From positions 361,175-414,215 of the forward strand of contig BJOX01000204.1 of NCBI GenBank assembly GCA_009731375.1: a DNA stretch of 53,041 bases. Direction: 5' to 3'. Below are positions 12,691-51,361 of this stretch, in pieces. Every line of letters starts with the position of its first letter. The stretch's first letter is position 1. A program made the translations under genes and the position numbers. The notes under the pieces were generated by a model, which was not told the DNA's origin, did not search any database, and was given only the letters and a program-made list of their open reading frames with translations. This DNA is from Paulinella micropora (Eukaryota; Cercozoa; Imbricatea; Euglyphida).

Positions 12691-14308
12691 TTATCCCTGA
12701 AAAGGTGTTAGCGAAGGGGGTGGGCGGTTTGGGGGGAGGGGGAAAATGAAAATTGTGTAGCCCCCCACCCACCCCGCATTTCGGCACCCCTGTCGGAATA
12801 AATCATGGTTTGTGGGAACGAGGAGGAGTTGGGGGCTCATATTTGCAGGGTGGCTAGCCTCAGACTCGATGTTCATGCTGATATGATTTTTTTGGAATTC
12901 ACACAAATATTTGCGTTAGGGGAGTGTCATGAATGCCAAAATTCCTTGTTTTTTTTCGCACCCCTGTCGGAATAAATCATGGTTTGCGTGAACCAGGAGG
13001 AGTTGGGAGCTCATATTTGCAGGGTGTCTAGTCCCAGACTTGATGTTGATGCTGATATAATTTCTTTGGAATTCACGCAAATATTTGCGTTAGGGGAGGG
13101 TCCTGAATGCCAAAATCCCTTGGTTTTTTAGCCTATTTTCTGCACCCTCGTCGGAATAAATCATGGTTTGTGTGAACCAGGAGGAGTTGGGAGCTCATAT
13201 TGACAGGGTGGCTAGCCCCAGACTCGATCTTGATGCTGATATAATTTTTTTTGAAATTCACGCAAATATTTGCGTTAGGGGAGTGTCCTGAATGCCAAAA
13301 GTCCTGGTTTTTTTAGCCTATTTTCTGCTCTCCCATCGAAATAAATCACGGTTTGTGGGAACCAGGAGGAGTTGGGAGCTCATATTGGCAGGGTGGGTAG
13401 CAGCAGACTCGATCTTGATGCTGGTCTAATTTTTTTGGAATTCACGCAAATATTTTGCGTTAGGGGAGTGTCCTGAATACCAAATTTTCTTGTTTTTAGC
13501 AGTACTTGCCGGTGCCTCCGGCAATTGAACGTACCCTGTCGACGGGAAAGAGGGGGTTCCGGGGGGCCCTTCCCCCGGGACCCCAGCCCGGCGATTATAC
13601 GTACCAGTTTTGGTCGCGGGTGGCACCAACACCAGAAAATTGAGGTCTTGTGCCCCCTGCCCCGTCGACAGGGTACGTTCAATTGCCGGAGGCGCCGGCA
13701 AGTACTCCAAAAAAACAAGGAAATCTGGCATTCAGGACACTCCCCTAACGCAAATATTTGCGTGAATTCCAAAAAGATTACATCAACATCAAGATCGAGT
13801 CTGGGGCTAACCACCCTGCCAATATGAGCTCCCAACTCCTCCTGGTTCACACAAATCATGATTTATTCCGACGAGGGTGCAAAAAAAAAAGGCTAAAAAA
13901 ACAAGGGATTTTGGCATTCAGGACACTCTCCTAACGCGAATATTTGCGTGAATTCCAAAGAAATTATATCAGCATCAACATCGTGTCTGGTGCTAGCCAC
14001 CCTGTCAATATGAGCTCCCACCTCCTGGTTCACACAAACCATGATTTATTCCGATTGGGGTGCGAAAAAAAACAAGGAAATTTGGCATTCAGGACACTCC
14101 CCTTAAGCAAATATTTGCGTGAAATCCAAAAACATCATATCAGCATCAAGATCGAGTCTGGTGCAAATATGAGCTCCCAACTCCTCCTCGCTCCGACAAA
14201 CCATGATTTATTCTGACAGGGGTGCGGGGTGGGGGTGGGGGGTTACACAATTTTCATTTTCCCCCTCCCCCCAAACCCCCCCACCCCCTTCTCCAACACC
14301 TTTCAGGG

Positions 14309-14312
<4 letters not shown>
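12691..14312. mobile_element. Foldback-type element with repeat-built inverted arms
   Basis: The ends are inverted copies: left TTATCCCTGAAAAGGTGTT (12691) and right AACACCTTTCAGGGATAA (ending 14312), then G-rich/C-rich subterminal blocks around a TTTTCAT box. Each arm is a tandem array of ~175-185 bp units marked by GGAATAAATCATGGTTTG. Left-arm units begin near 12793, 12968, 13151 and 13336; the right arm has inverted units ending near 13872, 14057 and 14220. The centre (13501-13714) is itself palindromic, built on GTCGACAGGGTACGTTCAAT and its complement. No transposase is encoded, so it would be non-autonomous. Flanks are GAT and AAT microsatellites. Confidence 0.8.
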
Positions 14313-14370
<58 letters not shown>

Positions 14371-14371
<1 letters not shown>

Positions 14372-14607
14372 GTGCTTCTCTGTCAATGGCTGATGCAAAT
14401 CTGCACATGCGCCTCCATCGTCTCACCCGTGAGGGGAGTACGAAGAATTGNNNNNNNNNNNNNNNNNNNNNNNNNNNNNNNNNNNNNNNNNNNNNNNNNN
14501 NNNNNNNNNNNNNNNNNNNNNNNNNNNNNNNNNNNNNNNNCGACGTGAATCGAACTGGCGACAGGGCCCAGATGGTAGAACTTGACCACTGGGCTATCAC
14601 GGTGTCC
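14371..14607 (-). mobile_element. tRNA-derived SINE, copy 1 (internal gap)
   Basis: The SINE body runs on the minus strand from the tRNA-like head at 14607 to an ATT tail at 14310-14370. An N gap (14451-14540) removes the middle. It shares its head and tail with copies 2-5. Confidence 0.85.
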
Positions 14608-14651
<44 letters not shown>

Positions 14652-14652
<1 letters not shown>

Positions 14653-14920
14653 GTGCTTCTCTGTCAATGGCTGATGCATTTCTGCACATGCGCCTCCATC
14701 GTCTCACCCGTGAGGGGAGTACGAAGAATTGACGATAAGCTCTAATGACACCCCCGCAAGGGCAGTTCCAACACTTCCAGACGGACCGGTATGTTCAATG
14801 AAAATACTGGTCCAGAAATAGACCGGTATGTTCAATGAAAATACTGGTGGCACCGACGGGAATCGAACTGGCGACAGGGCCCAGATGGTAGAACTTGACC
14901 ACTGGGCTATCACGGTGTCC
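14652..14920 (-). mobile_element. tRNA-derived SINE, copy 2
   Basis: Minus-strand head GGACACCGTGATAGCCCAGT holds an A box (TAGCCCAGTGG) and, about 40 nt on, a B box (GTTCGATTC), the internal promoter of RNA polymerase III. A body with a direct duplication around ACCGGTATGTTCAATG follows, then a 3' region ending GCACTATTATT and an ATT tail. Length 269 bp. The cloverleaf arms pair imperfectly, so this is a tRNA-derived SINE, not a working tRNA gene. Confidence 0.88.
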
Positions 14921-14994
<74 letters not shown>

Positions 14995-14995
<1 letters not shown>

Positions 14996-15261
14996 GTGCT
15001 TCTCTGTCAATGGCTGATGCATTTCTGCACATGCGCCTCCATCGTCTCACCCGTGAGGGGAGTACGAAGAATTGACGATAAGCTCTAATGACACCCCCGC
15101 AAAGGCAGTTCCAACACCTACAGACGGACCGGTATGTTCAATGAAAAAACGGGTCCAGACGGACCGGTATGTTCAATGAAAATACTGGTGGCACCGACGG
15201 GAATCGAACTGGCGACAGGGCCCAGATGGTAGAACTTGACCACTGGGCTATCACGGTGTCC
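14995..15261 (-). mobile_element. tRNA-derived SINE, copy 3
   Basis: Nearly identical to copy 2, same orientation, joined to it through a shared AAT/ATT tract (about 14921-14994). Confidence 0.88.
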
Positions 15262-15300
<39 letters not shown>

Positions 15301-15301
<1 letters not shown>

Positions 15302-15567
15302 GTGCTTCTCTGTCAATGGCTGATGCATTTCTGCACATGCGTCTCCATCGTCTCACCCGTGAGGGGAGTACGAAGAATTGACGATAAGCTCTAATGACAC
15401 CCCCGCAAAGGCAGTTCCAACACCTACAGACGGACCGGTATGTTCAATGAAAAAACGCTTCCAGACGGACCGGTATGTTCAATGAAAATACTGGTGGCAC
15501 CGACGGGAATCGAACTGGCGACAGGGCCCAGATGGTAGAACTTGACCACTGGGCTATCACGGTGTCC
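15301..15567 (-). mobile_element. tRNA-derived SINE, copy 4
   Basis: Nearly identical to copies 2 and 3, same orientation, again separated only by an AAT tract. The head lies next to a longer AAT run (15568-15654). Confidence 0.88.
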
Positions 15568-15654
<87 letters not shown>

Positions 15655-15655
<1 letters not shown>

Positions 15656-16096
15656 GTGTATTGATCTGTCACGGCTGAGTCCAAGGACCATGCGCCTCCA
15701 TCCCTCGACCCAACAGTCACACAGTGAATGTTGGGGAGGGAAGAGTGACTCTAACCATCCCTGAATAGCGACCCGCCCGGCGTGTCGGATACCTTGCAGG
15801 GAATCAACTGCAAATGATTGATGTTCCCTATGAGCGAGTTCCACAAGACTGGGTATAAGTCGAATGGAGGTACTCAAGGGAGGTAGCAGACATTTCATGC
15901 AGTCTACCAGCGCATATATAAGTGTCTGGGACGCCTCGAAACCCGTCACCACCCCTAGATCTCGGAATGTATATACCCCTTTGACCCCACGTGGTGTATG
16001 TCTTATAAAAACAACAGAACAACATAGCCTCGGAACCAGTGGGAAGAGGCCCAACCACCTCCTCTTCCCGTGGGGTGCCATACTGTGCACCCCTCC

Positions 16097-16098
<2 letters not shown>
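15655..16098 (-). mobile_element. ATT-tailed dispersed element sharing its 3' end with the SINE
   Basis: On the minus strand this ~440 bp unit starts GGAGGGGTGCACAGTATGGC and ends ...ACACTATTATT, flanked by AAT runs on both sides. Its last ~65 nt resemble the SINE 3' end (shared GATGGAGGCGCATG, then GACAGA...CACTATTATT), but it lacks the tRNA-like head. It may be a second SINE family or a truncated LINE using the same 3' recognition end. Confidence 0.6.
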
Positions 16099-16140
<42 letters not shown>

Positions 16141-16443
16141 TAGGGGCTGCGCGAACACCTGAAAGGATAGTTTACCGGTGCGCTTCGCGCACCAAACCCC
16201 GCCAGCCCCACTTCTTATCACTTTTTGGAGGGCCCCCCGGACCCCCCCCCTGGCCCGCTTTCCCTTCACAGGGTACGTTGAATTGCCGGAGCTGCCGCAA
16301 AGGGCGCCTGGTGGCAAAAAACCTCAATTTTCAGGTGTGGGTGCCACCCGCGACCAGAACGGGTACGTACAATCGCAGGGCTCCCCCGGACCCCCCCTTT
16401 CCCTTCGACAGGGTACGTTGAATTGCCGGAGGTGCCGCAAAGG
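16141..16443. mobile_element. Fragments of foldback-family centre sequence
   Basis: Two copies of the central module word CAGGGTACGTTGAATTGCCG (about 16268 and 16412) with GGTGTGGGTGCCACCCGCGA between them. Relatives lie at 13500-13715, 17553-17715 and 19050-19205. Confidence 0.55.
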
Positions 16444-16444
16444 G

Positions 16445-17000
<556 letters not shown>

Positions 17001-17391
17001 TCTGTCCGTGTATCTTTACAATTTAAGCGTAAAGGGTAAAGATACATTAATCATATATTCATACATATTCGTTCACCAAACTTGAGGGTTATGGGCTGTG
17101 GGGAGCGCATGCAATCGGCACGATTGAGCTCAAAAAGATACCCCTGTCATCCTTATTTCGAATCGTATCTCGTACATACCATTTGAAATCAGCGTCACAT
17201 ACGCACCCCTTATACTGGATACTAGTGAGTCAAAGTACTCACCGTATTTCCGGTGTTACATATTCTACCCTGTATTCTTAATATCTTTATACATCAGTTT
17301 TATCTATTTCTCTTTTTCTCTTTCTCTATCTCATTCTATTCCTCTTTCTTTCTATCTTTTCTTTCTCTCTCTCTCTCTCTATCTCTCTCTT

Positions 17392-17434
<43 letters not shown>

Positions 17435-17488
17435 TTCTCTCTCTTTCTCTCTCTTCCTCTTCCTCTTTCTCTCTCTCTCTTCCTCTTC

Positions 17489-17551
<63 letters not shown>

Positions 17552-17552
17552 G
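17001..17552. repeat. Unassigned stretch then (CT)n
   Basis: 17001-17300 is nonrepetitive with no exon or element that I recognise. 17303-17552 is CT/CTTT-rich. Confidence 0.7.
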
Positions 17553-19802
17553 CCTGGTGGCAAAAAAACCTCAATTTTCAGGTGTGGGTGCCACCCGCGA
17601 CCAAAACGGGTACGTAAAATCACAGGGCTTGGGTTCCCGGGGGGAGGACCCCCCGGAACCCCCCTGCCCCGTCGACAGGGTACGTTCAATTGCCGGAGGC
17701 ACCGGCAAGTACTGCCAAAAAACAAGGAAATTTGGCATTCAGGACACTCCCCTAACGCAAATATTTGCGTGAATTCCAAAAAAAGTATACCAGCATCAAG
17801 ATCGAGTCTGGGGCTAACCACCCTGCCAATATGAGCTCCCAACTCCTGGTTCCCACAAACCATGATTTATTCCGATGGGGGGTGCAAAAAAAGGACAAAA
17901 AAAACAAGAAATTTTGGCGTTCAGGACACTCCCCTAACGCAAATGTTTGCGTGAATTCCAAAAAAAGTATAGCAGCATCAAGATCGAGTCTGGGGCTAAC
18001 CACCCTGCCAATATGAGCTCCCAAATCCTCCCGGTTCCCACAAACCATGATTTACTCCGATGGGGGGTGCAAAAAAAGGCCAGAAAAAACAAGGAAATTT
18101 GGCATTCAGGACACTGCCCTAACGCAAATATTTGCGTGAATTCCAAAGAAATTATATCAGCGTCAACATCGAGTCTGGTGCTAGCCACCCTGTCAATATG
18201 AGCTCCCAACTCCTCCTCTTTCACACAAACCATGATTTATTCCGATTGGGGTGCAAAAAAAAAAAAGAATTTNNNNNNNNNNNNNNNNNNNNNNNNNNNN
18301 NNNNNNNNNNNNNNNNNNNNNNNNNNNNNNNNNNNNNNNNNNNNNNNNNNNNNNNNNNNNNNNNNNNNNNNNNNNNNNNNNNNNNNNNNNNNNNNNNNNN
18401 NNNNNNNNNNNNNNNNNNNNNNNNNNNNNNNNNNNNNNNNNNNNNNNNNNNNNNNNNNNNNNNNNNNNNNNNNNNNNNNNNNNNNNNNNNNNNNNNNNNN
18501 NNNNNNNNNNNNNNNNNNNNNNNNNNNNNNNNNNNNNNNNNNNNNNNNNNNNNNNNNNNNNNNNNNNNNNNNNNNNNNNNNNNNNNNNNNNNNNNNNNNN
18601 NNNNNNNNNNNNNNNNNNNNNNNNNNNNNNNNNNNNNNNNNNNNNNNNNNNNNNNNNNNNNNNCCCCCCCCCCCCCCCCCCCTCTCTCGGGCTGGGGTTC
18701 CCGGGGGGCAGGGCCCCCCGGACCCCCCCTTTCCCGTCGACAGGGTACAATTGCCGGAGGTACCAGCAGAACGCAAGTGTAAGCTCTGGTGGCACAAAAA
18801 CCTCAAATCTCTGGTTTTTGTGCCACCCGCCACCAAAACTTTTTTATCTCCGAAGAGAGCGCACCGAGAGGTGTCGGGTACACCAAACATCAGCCTCAAA
18901 CTCCCTTAGGTGTGCGCAGACCTCAATTTCCCGGTGTGTAGGCCACCCGGCGCCACAACTTTTATATTTTCGAAGAGAGCTCATCCAGAAGTGTCAGATA
19001 CACCAAATAACAGCCGCTAACTCCCTCTGGTGTGCGCAAACGGCGGCTGGTGGCACAAGACCTCAATTTTCTGGTGTGGGTGCCACCCGCGACCAAAACG
19101 GGTACGTACACCCGCCGGGCTGGGGTTCCCGGGGGGAGGGCCCCCCGGATCCCCCACTGCCCCGTCGACAGGGTACGTTCAAGTGTCGGAGGCACCGGCA
19201 AGTACTGCTAAAAAACAAGAAAATTTGGCATTCAGGACACTCCCCTAACGCAAATATTTGCGAGAATTCCAAAAACATTATATCAGCATCAAGATCGAGT
19301 CTGGGGCTACACCCTGCCAATATGAGCTCCCAACTCCTGGTTCCCACAAACCATGATTTATTCCGACGAGGGTGCAGAAAATAGGCTAAAAAACCAAGGA
19401 AATTTGGCATTCAGGACACTCCCCTAACACGAATATTTGCGTGAATTCCAAAAAAATCATATCAGCATCAACATCGAGTCTGGGGCTAGACACCCTGCCA
19501 ATATGAGCTCCCAACTCCTCCTGGTTCACACAAACCATGATTTATTCCGATTGGGGTGCGAAAACGAATAAGGAATTCTGGCATTCAGGACACTGCCCTA
19601 ACGCAAATATTTCGTGAATTCCAAAAAAATCATATCAGCATCAAGATCGAGTCTGAGGCTAACCACCCTGCAAATGTGAGTTGCGAACTCCTCCTCGTTC
19701 CGACAAACAATGATTTATTCCGACAGGGGTGCGGAAGGGGGGGGGGGGGGGGGGGGGGTACACATTTTCGTTTTGCCCCTCCCCCCCAACCCCCCCCCCC
19801 CT
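17553..19802. mobile_element. One-armed or rearranged relative of the foldback element
   Basis: Starts with the central module (GTGCCACCCGCGACCAAAAC, GTCGACAGGGTACGTTCAAT), followed by right-arm units (CTAACGCAAATATTTGCGTG) at about 17751, 17934 and 18118, then the gap 18273-18663. A second central module follows (18700-19205) with a ~120-bp tandem around CTCCCT(C/T)(A/T)GGTGTGCGCA, then further arm units and the G-rich/C-rich terminus (19733-19802). No matching left arm was seen before 17553. A 10-N gap follows (19803-19812), and a terminus-like CCTTCCAACACCATTCAGAG lies at about 20011-20030. Confidence 0.65.
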
Positions 19803-19875
19803 NNNNNNNNNNAATAAAGAGAAATCAACGCCTAAACGCGTATGTATGCACACATAAATGCAAGATAGTACATAC

Positions 19876-19928
19876 CATATCCGCTGCCATAGCTGCCTAA
19901 ACCTCCATAGCTGCCGTAACCTCCATAG
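19876..19928 (-). CDS. YG-repeat exon of minus-strand gene
   Basis: Minus strand: acceptor AAAACAG, then CYGGYGSYGGLGSYGSGYG-like coding sequence (the first codon is shared with the previous exon and becomes Gly), donor GTATGT. Phase 2 in, phase 1 out. Both junctions are consistent with the neighbouring exons. Only about 160 bp of intron separates it from 20087-20176, whereas the next intron downstream is over 7 kb and full of mobile elements. Confidence 0.65.
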
Positions 19929-20086
19929 CTGTTTTGACACACGCACAAAAATATCCGTGTAAACTTATGTGCATATGTACATTCCCTTTCCCATAAACAC
20001 CCCACACTCTCCTTCCAACACCATTCAGAGATAACAAGAACAACAACAAGAATAATATATGACAAGACTGTGTATTTTTTTCTTAC

Positions 20087-20176
20087 CCACTTCCATAACC
20101 CCCCATGCCATAGCCGCCCATGCCATAACCTCCGTATGAGCTTCCGTACGGGTCATATGCCCCACCGTACATAGCC
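20087..20176 (-). CDS. YG-repeat exon of minus-strand gene (most 5' certain exon)
   Basis: Minus strand: acceptor TATCAG, then AMYGGAYDPYGSSYGGYG followed by GMGGYGMGGYGSG, donor GTAAGA. Phase 2 in and phase 2 out. The period-5/6 Tyr-Gly-Met repeats form a disordered aromatic tract that could drive condensation or bind membranes/partners, as YG tracts do in Pex13 or FUS-type proteins. The 5' exons were not found with confidence; a weak phase-compatible candidate is 22646-22702. Confidence 0.65.
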
Positions 20177-20249
20177 CTGATAGAAATGCATGAAAATATA
20201 TCTATATACTTACACGCACCCAAAACTTCTTTTTGTATTTTGATACAGA

Positions 20250-20762
<513 letters not shown>

Positions 20763-20771
20763 ATACTATAC

Positions 20772-21268
20772 TACACACACATATATCCACACCTCGTACA
20801 AAACATCTCCATCTGGGGGACGCATGACAACAAAAAGAAATATATACAACCACTCATAAAAATACACAAAAAAATAATCAGAATAATTGCAAAAACACAC
20901 TACCGCGCACATACCAAACCAATCCTAAAACTCAAACTGCTCGACATCACCCACCTATACCCTCGGTATATGCATAGAAAATAACCCATTCATTTACCCC
21001 AAAAAACACCTCAACAGACCACTCCACAATAACACCTTTACACCAATCAATACCATACATCCATACAAAACCCGATACTCAACAAAAGGCAGCCTCTTTG
21101 TTAACCAATAAGACCCATACCTCACCAAGATCTTTGCAGATCAATGGAAATCAATCCCAAAACATCTAACAGATGAAACAAAAATAAAGCCATTCAAAAA
21201 AGCACTAATGGCATATCTACTAAAACATCAACAAACATCATAATATATATAACATATGCACACGCGCG

Positions 21269-21300
<32 letters not shown>
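20772..21300 (+). pseudogene. Decayed LINE 3' end with poly-A tail
   Basis: Conceptual reading of + gives SIWGTHDNKKKYIQPLIKIH, KKIIRIIAKTHYRAHTKPIL and, after frame breaks, WKSIPKHLTDETKIKPFKKA. This is the typical C-terminal thumb region of CR1/jockey-like LINE reverse transcriptases (W..Y...I..+QKK.IRII....YRAHT.P). Several stops interrupt it. A run of A (about 21269-21300) follows, as expected of a poly-A-tailed LINE. This is a different family from the ATT-tailed LINE at 1-4433. Confidence 0.65.
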
Positions 21301-21356
<56 letters not shown>

Positions 21357-21802
21357 GAACACCAGGCTTGCTCCTTTATCTACTACCTGAAGGAGAACTC
21401 TCCGAATCAGTCGACGTATATGGTCAACCACGCCCACTCCCAACTTCCCCCACCCCCCCTCTCTCTCTCTTTTACTTTTTCTAGTGGAAAAGAAAAAGAG
21501 AGGGGGGGGGCCGCCGCACATAAACGACTACACCTTTACAATAACATATATACATAACAGAACATAATAATATTAATATCACCGCACAATATATCTAAAC
21601 AGAAATATTAATTTTAATAACTATAATAATATGAATACTGAGCCGCTGAATACTAATTAAATATCTTCCTTAATACGCTCAACTGAATAACTAGGTTTCC
21701 ACCTTAGATAAAGGTATAACTTAGTAGATATACCCTTCACGTGGACGTTCCCAGAGTCCAATTGTAAAATTGTTCTCTCAATAAAAACGAAGAAGAAGAA
21801 GA

Positions 21803-21876
<74 letters not shown>

Positions 21877-22640
21877 CCAGTAGAAATGCACACCATCGAT
21901 AAAAACTTATACGTCTCCAACTCGCACCTTTCCAACCAAACATCTTCATACTCACATCAAACAACCAACCATAAACCTTCCTCATCCCCATGTATACAGC
22001 ACTATACCACACAGGCATCTGTACTACAAATACTTTTAGACAACAAGCTAAACATGCAAGACAACAATGATAAACGCTTCACTAATCACTTACTATCATA
22101 AGCACGACTAGCACCCCTCCTCTCTTTGATCATAACTCCATCTATAGGGTCTTCCACATGCACTAAGAGAAGTTCTTTGAGAAAAAGAAGCGTGACAGTG
22201 GAAAGAGAATCACAGTCACTCGAGTCCGATAAGAGGGGCAGAAAGACAGTGAAGAAGCAGAGAAAAGGAAAAAAAAAACACTCAGCGAACTGACAAGCAA
22301 CAAATTTTGACACAAACAGATTCATTTCAAGCTGAATGAATTTTGGGGGAGGAAGAAATGAAAAAATTTTCTCGCTCTTCTAGCCGGCCCTCCAGGATTT
22401 GTTTGGCAAATTGTGTTGCATTCCCCCGTCCCACCGGCCATATTTCCAATAAAAGAAATAGGCCGGGAAGAATCTAAATCTTAAGTATCTTCCGTATCCG
22501 ACGGCCCGTTATTAGTTATTTTCAAGTCAAGTTGTGAACTTGGTCCTGGTTTTGTTTTTCTGTCTTGCTTTTACGTGTCTAATCGACTTGTGATCAGGTA
22601 CTTTCTCACAGCAAGGGAGACATAAGTGGCTTCCTGTTCG
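21301..22640. other. Intergenic or intronic stretch, no assigned gene
   Basis: GA runs at 21301-21352 and 21806-21875. Between them is AT-rich sequence without clear homology. An open stretch at 21886-22101 (+) ends HLLS-stop, and a Lys/Arg/Ser-rich frame lies around 22160-22290 (+, KRSSLRKRSVTVERESQS). Neither has enough support to call. Confidence 0.4.
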
Positions 22641-22645
22641 GGTAC

Positions 22646-22702
22646 CATGGGGGACAGTGTGGCTGAATCCCAGGCTGAGCTTGGCGTAGTTCAATCACCA
22701 GC
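22646..22702 (-). CDS. Weak candidate upstream exon of the YG gene (or + strand start)
   Basis: Minus strand: CCAAAG acceptor, open frame LVIELRQAQPGIQPHCPPW, donor GTACCC; phase 2 in and 2 out, compatible with exon 20087-20176. The same stretch also reads on + as an ATG in good context (22647) with MGDSVAESQAELGVVQSPAF. Only one reading, or neither, can be right. Confidence 0.2.
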
Positions 22703-22768
22703 CTTTGGTTATCCAACAACCCACCCAGACTTCTTTCTCCCTCCCTCCCCCCTTCGTTACTTCCGTTC

Positions 22769-23500
<732 letters not shown>

Positions 23501-23559
23501 AAGCTTACGGTGCTCAAAACACTTGGACTAACGGCTTGAACGGCTTCCTTTTTTTTTCT

Positions 23560-23894
23560 CTTCTTCCTTGTCCTCCTCAAGACCCCACTCTCCATTTTGC
23601 CTTTTTCTTCAAACCCCTTGGAGAAGATTTTGCTCATGTCCACCCTTACGAAGATCCTTCGAGCCCTCGAAAAGAAGAGTCCAAAAGTGCACGTCCATCC
23701 GGACTATTAGTCACAACCCGGCATCGTCAACCCGGATTCCACCCACAGTGTTGACGCCGAGACATACTCTCATTTCGTCCAAGAAGTGCCCCGAAAGAAC
23801 CAATGGAAAGAAGAAAGCACCTGATTTTGCCATCAACACCAAGCGTATGGAAAGACATTGAAGAAGAACTCCAATCCGCCCTCCCTCTCATCCT
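23560..23894. other. Unassigned piece next to gap, possibly a retroelement relic
   Basis: On + a short frame reads MSTLTKILRALEKKSPKVHV, vaguely like the segment after the RT active site of Ty3/gypsy elements. On - it reads MSKIFSKGFEEKGKMESGVL. Neither extends far, and the 500-N gap 23895-24394 removes the context. Confidence 0.2.
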
Positions 23895-24397
23895 NNNNNN
23901 NNNNNNNNNNNNNNNNNNNNNNNNNNNNNNNNNNNNNNNNNNNNNNNNNNNNNNNNNNNNNNNNNNNNNNNNNNNNNNNNNNNNNNNNNNNNNNNNNNNN
24001 NNNNNNNNNNNNNNNNNNNNNNNNNNNNNNNNNNNNNNNNNNNNNNNNNNNNNNNNNNNNNNNNNNNNNNNNNNNNNNNNNNNNNNNNNNNNNNNNNNNN
24101 NNNNNNNNNNNNNNNNNNNNNNNNNNNNNNNNNNNNNNNNNNNNNNNNNNNNNNNNNNNNNNNNNNNNNNNNNNNNNNNNNNNNNNNNNNNNNNNNNNNN
24201 NNNNNNNNNNNNNNNNNNNNNNNNNNNNNNNNNNNNNNNNNNNNNNNNNNNNNNNNNNNNNNNNNNNNNNNNNNNNNNNNNNNNNNNNNNNNNNNNNNNN
24301 NNNNNNNNNNNNNNNNNNNNNNNNNNNNNNNNNNNNNNNNNNNNNNNNNNNNNNNNNNNNNNNNNNNNNNNNNNNNNNNNNNNNNNNNNNNNNNCTA

Positions 24398-24493
24398 CCC
24401 GTGATTCCCATCCCGGACACATGCACAGTACACAAATTATTGTTTGATGTGAAACTGCGTTCCTTTGCAAGGACTACATTCCTTTGCGACATC
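24398..24493. repeat. Dispersed ~95-bp unit, copy 1
   Basis: CCCATCCCGGACACATGCAC ... CATTCCTTTGCGACATCTCA, found again at 50917-51007 with only a few substitutions and, like this copy, followed by CTAT repeats. Confidence 0.8.
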
Positions 24494-24495
24494 TC

Positions 24496-24557
<62 letters not shown>

Positions 24558-24600
24558 GTATCTATATCTATCTATATCTATCTATATCTATATCTATCTA

Positions 24601-24692
<92 letters not shown>

Positions 24693-24697
24693 CATCC

Positions 24698-24746
<49 letters not shown>

Positions 24747-24803
24747 CCTACCTACCTACCTACCTACCTACATACCTACCTAGCTTCCTACCTACCTACC
24801 TAC

Positions 24804-24838
<35 letters not shown>

Positions 24839-24953
24839 CCTATCTACCTACTTACCTATCTATCTATCTATCTATCTACCTACCTACCTACCTACCTACC
24901 TACCCACTTACCCACATACCTACCTACTTGCCTATCAACCTACCTACCTATCT
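24494..24953. repeat. CTAT/CTAC microsatellite
   Basis: Tetranucleotide tract leading into the array of decayed exon copies. Confidence 0.95.
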
Positions 24954-25689
24954 ATGTGCAATGTACGATTACACACGCAGGGTTCATGACATTTTCTACC
25001 TGCCTACCTATCTACCTACCTACCTACCTACGTACTATCTATCTATCTTACTACCTATGTGCTTTGTACGACATCACACACAAGGAGGCATGGCATGTGC
25101 TAAAGACATTGCCACCTTTCTAACGTACCTACCTACGTATTATCTACCTATCTTTCTTTCTATGTACAGTACTATATCACACGAAAGGAGCATGGCATTT
25201 GCTCTTGACACATGCCTACCTACCTACCTACCCACCTACCTACTACCTACCGGCCCACTGCCCTTACCTACCTACGTACCTACGTACCTACCTACCTACG
25301 TACTCTCTATCTATCTTTTTATCTATGTGCAGTGTACGATCTCACACGCAAAGAGGCATGTCACTTGCTAAAGTCTATTACCAACTTTCTACCTACCTAT
25401 CTACCTACCTACCTACCTACACACTCTCCATCAATCTTTCTAGCTATGTGCAGTGTACGACATCACACGCAAAGAGGCATGGCACTTGCTAAAGTCTATT
25501 ACCTATTTCTACCTACCTATCTACCTACCTACCTACCTACATACTCTCTATCAATCTTTCTATCTATGTGCAGTGTACGCCATCACACGAAAGGAGCATG
25601 GCATCTGCTGAGGACTATTACCTAGTTCTACCTACCTGCCTACCTATCTACCTACATTTTTTTTTCTGAGTTTTCTATCTTTTGTGCAG

Positions 25690-51361
<25,672 letters not shown>

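Noticed and set aside
12793-13500. CRISPR-like array of spaced repeats
   Set aside because: Units are ~180 bp and tandem without unique spacers, part of an inverted-repeat eukaryotic element.
14555-14607. Functional tRNA gene
   Set aside because: A and B boxes are present but stems pair poorly, the unit is repeated five times with an ATT tail, so it is a SINE head.
22647-22750. Start ATG of the RhoGEF gene (MGDSVAESQAELG)
   Set aside because: Good ATG context but weak donor, a CT repeat and gap follow, and a minus-strand exon reading competes; not enough to assign.
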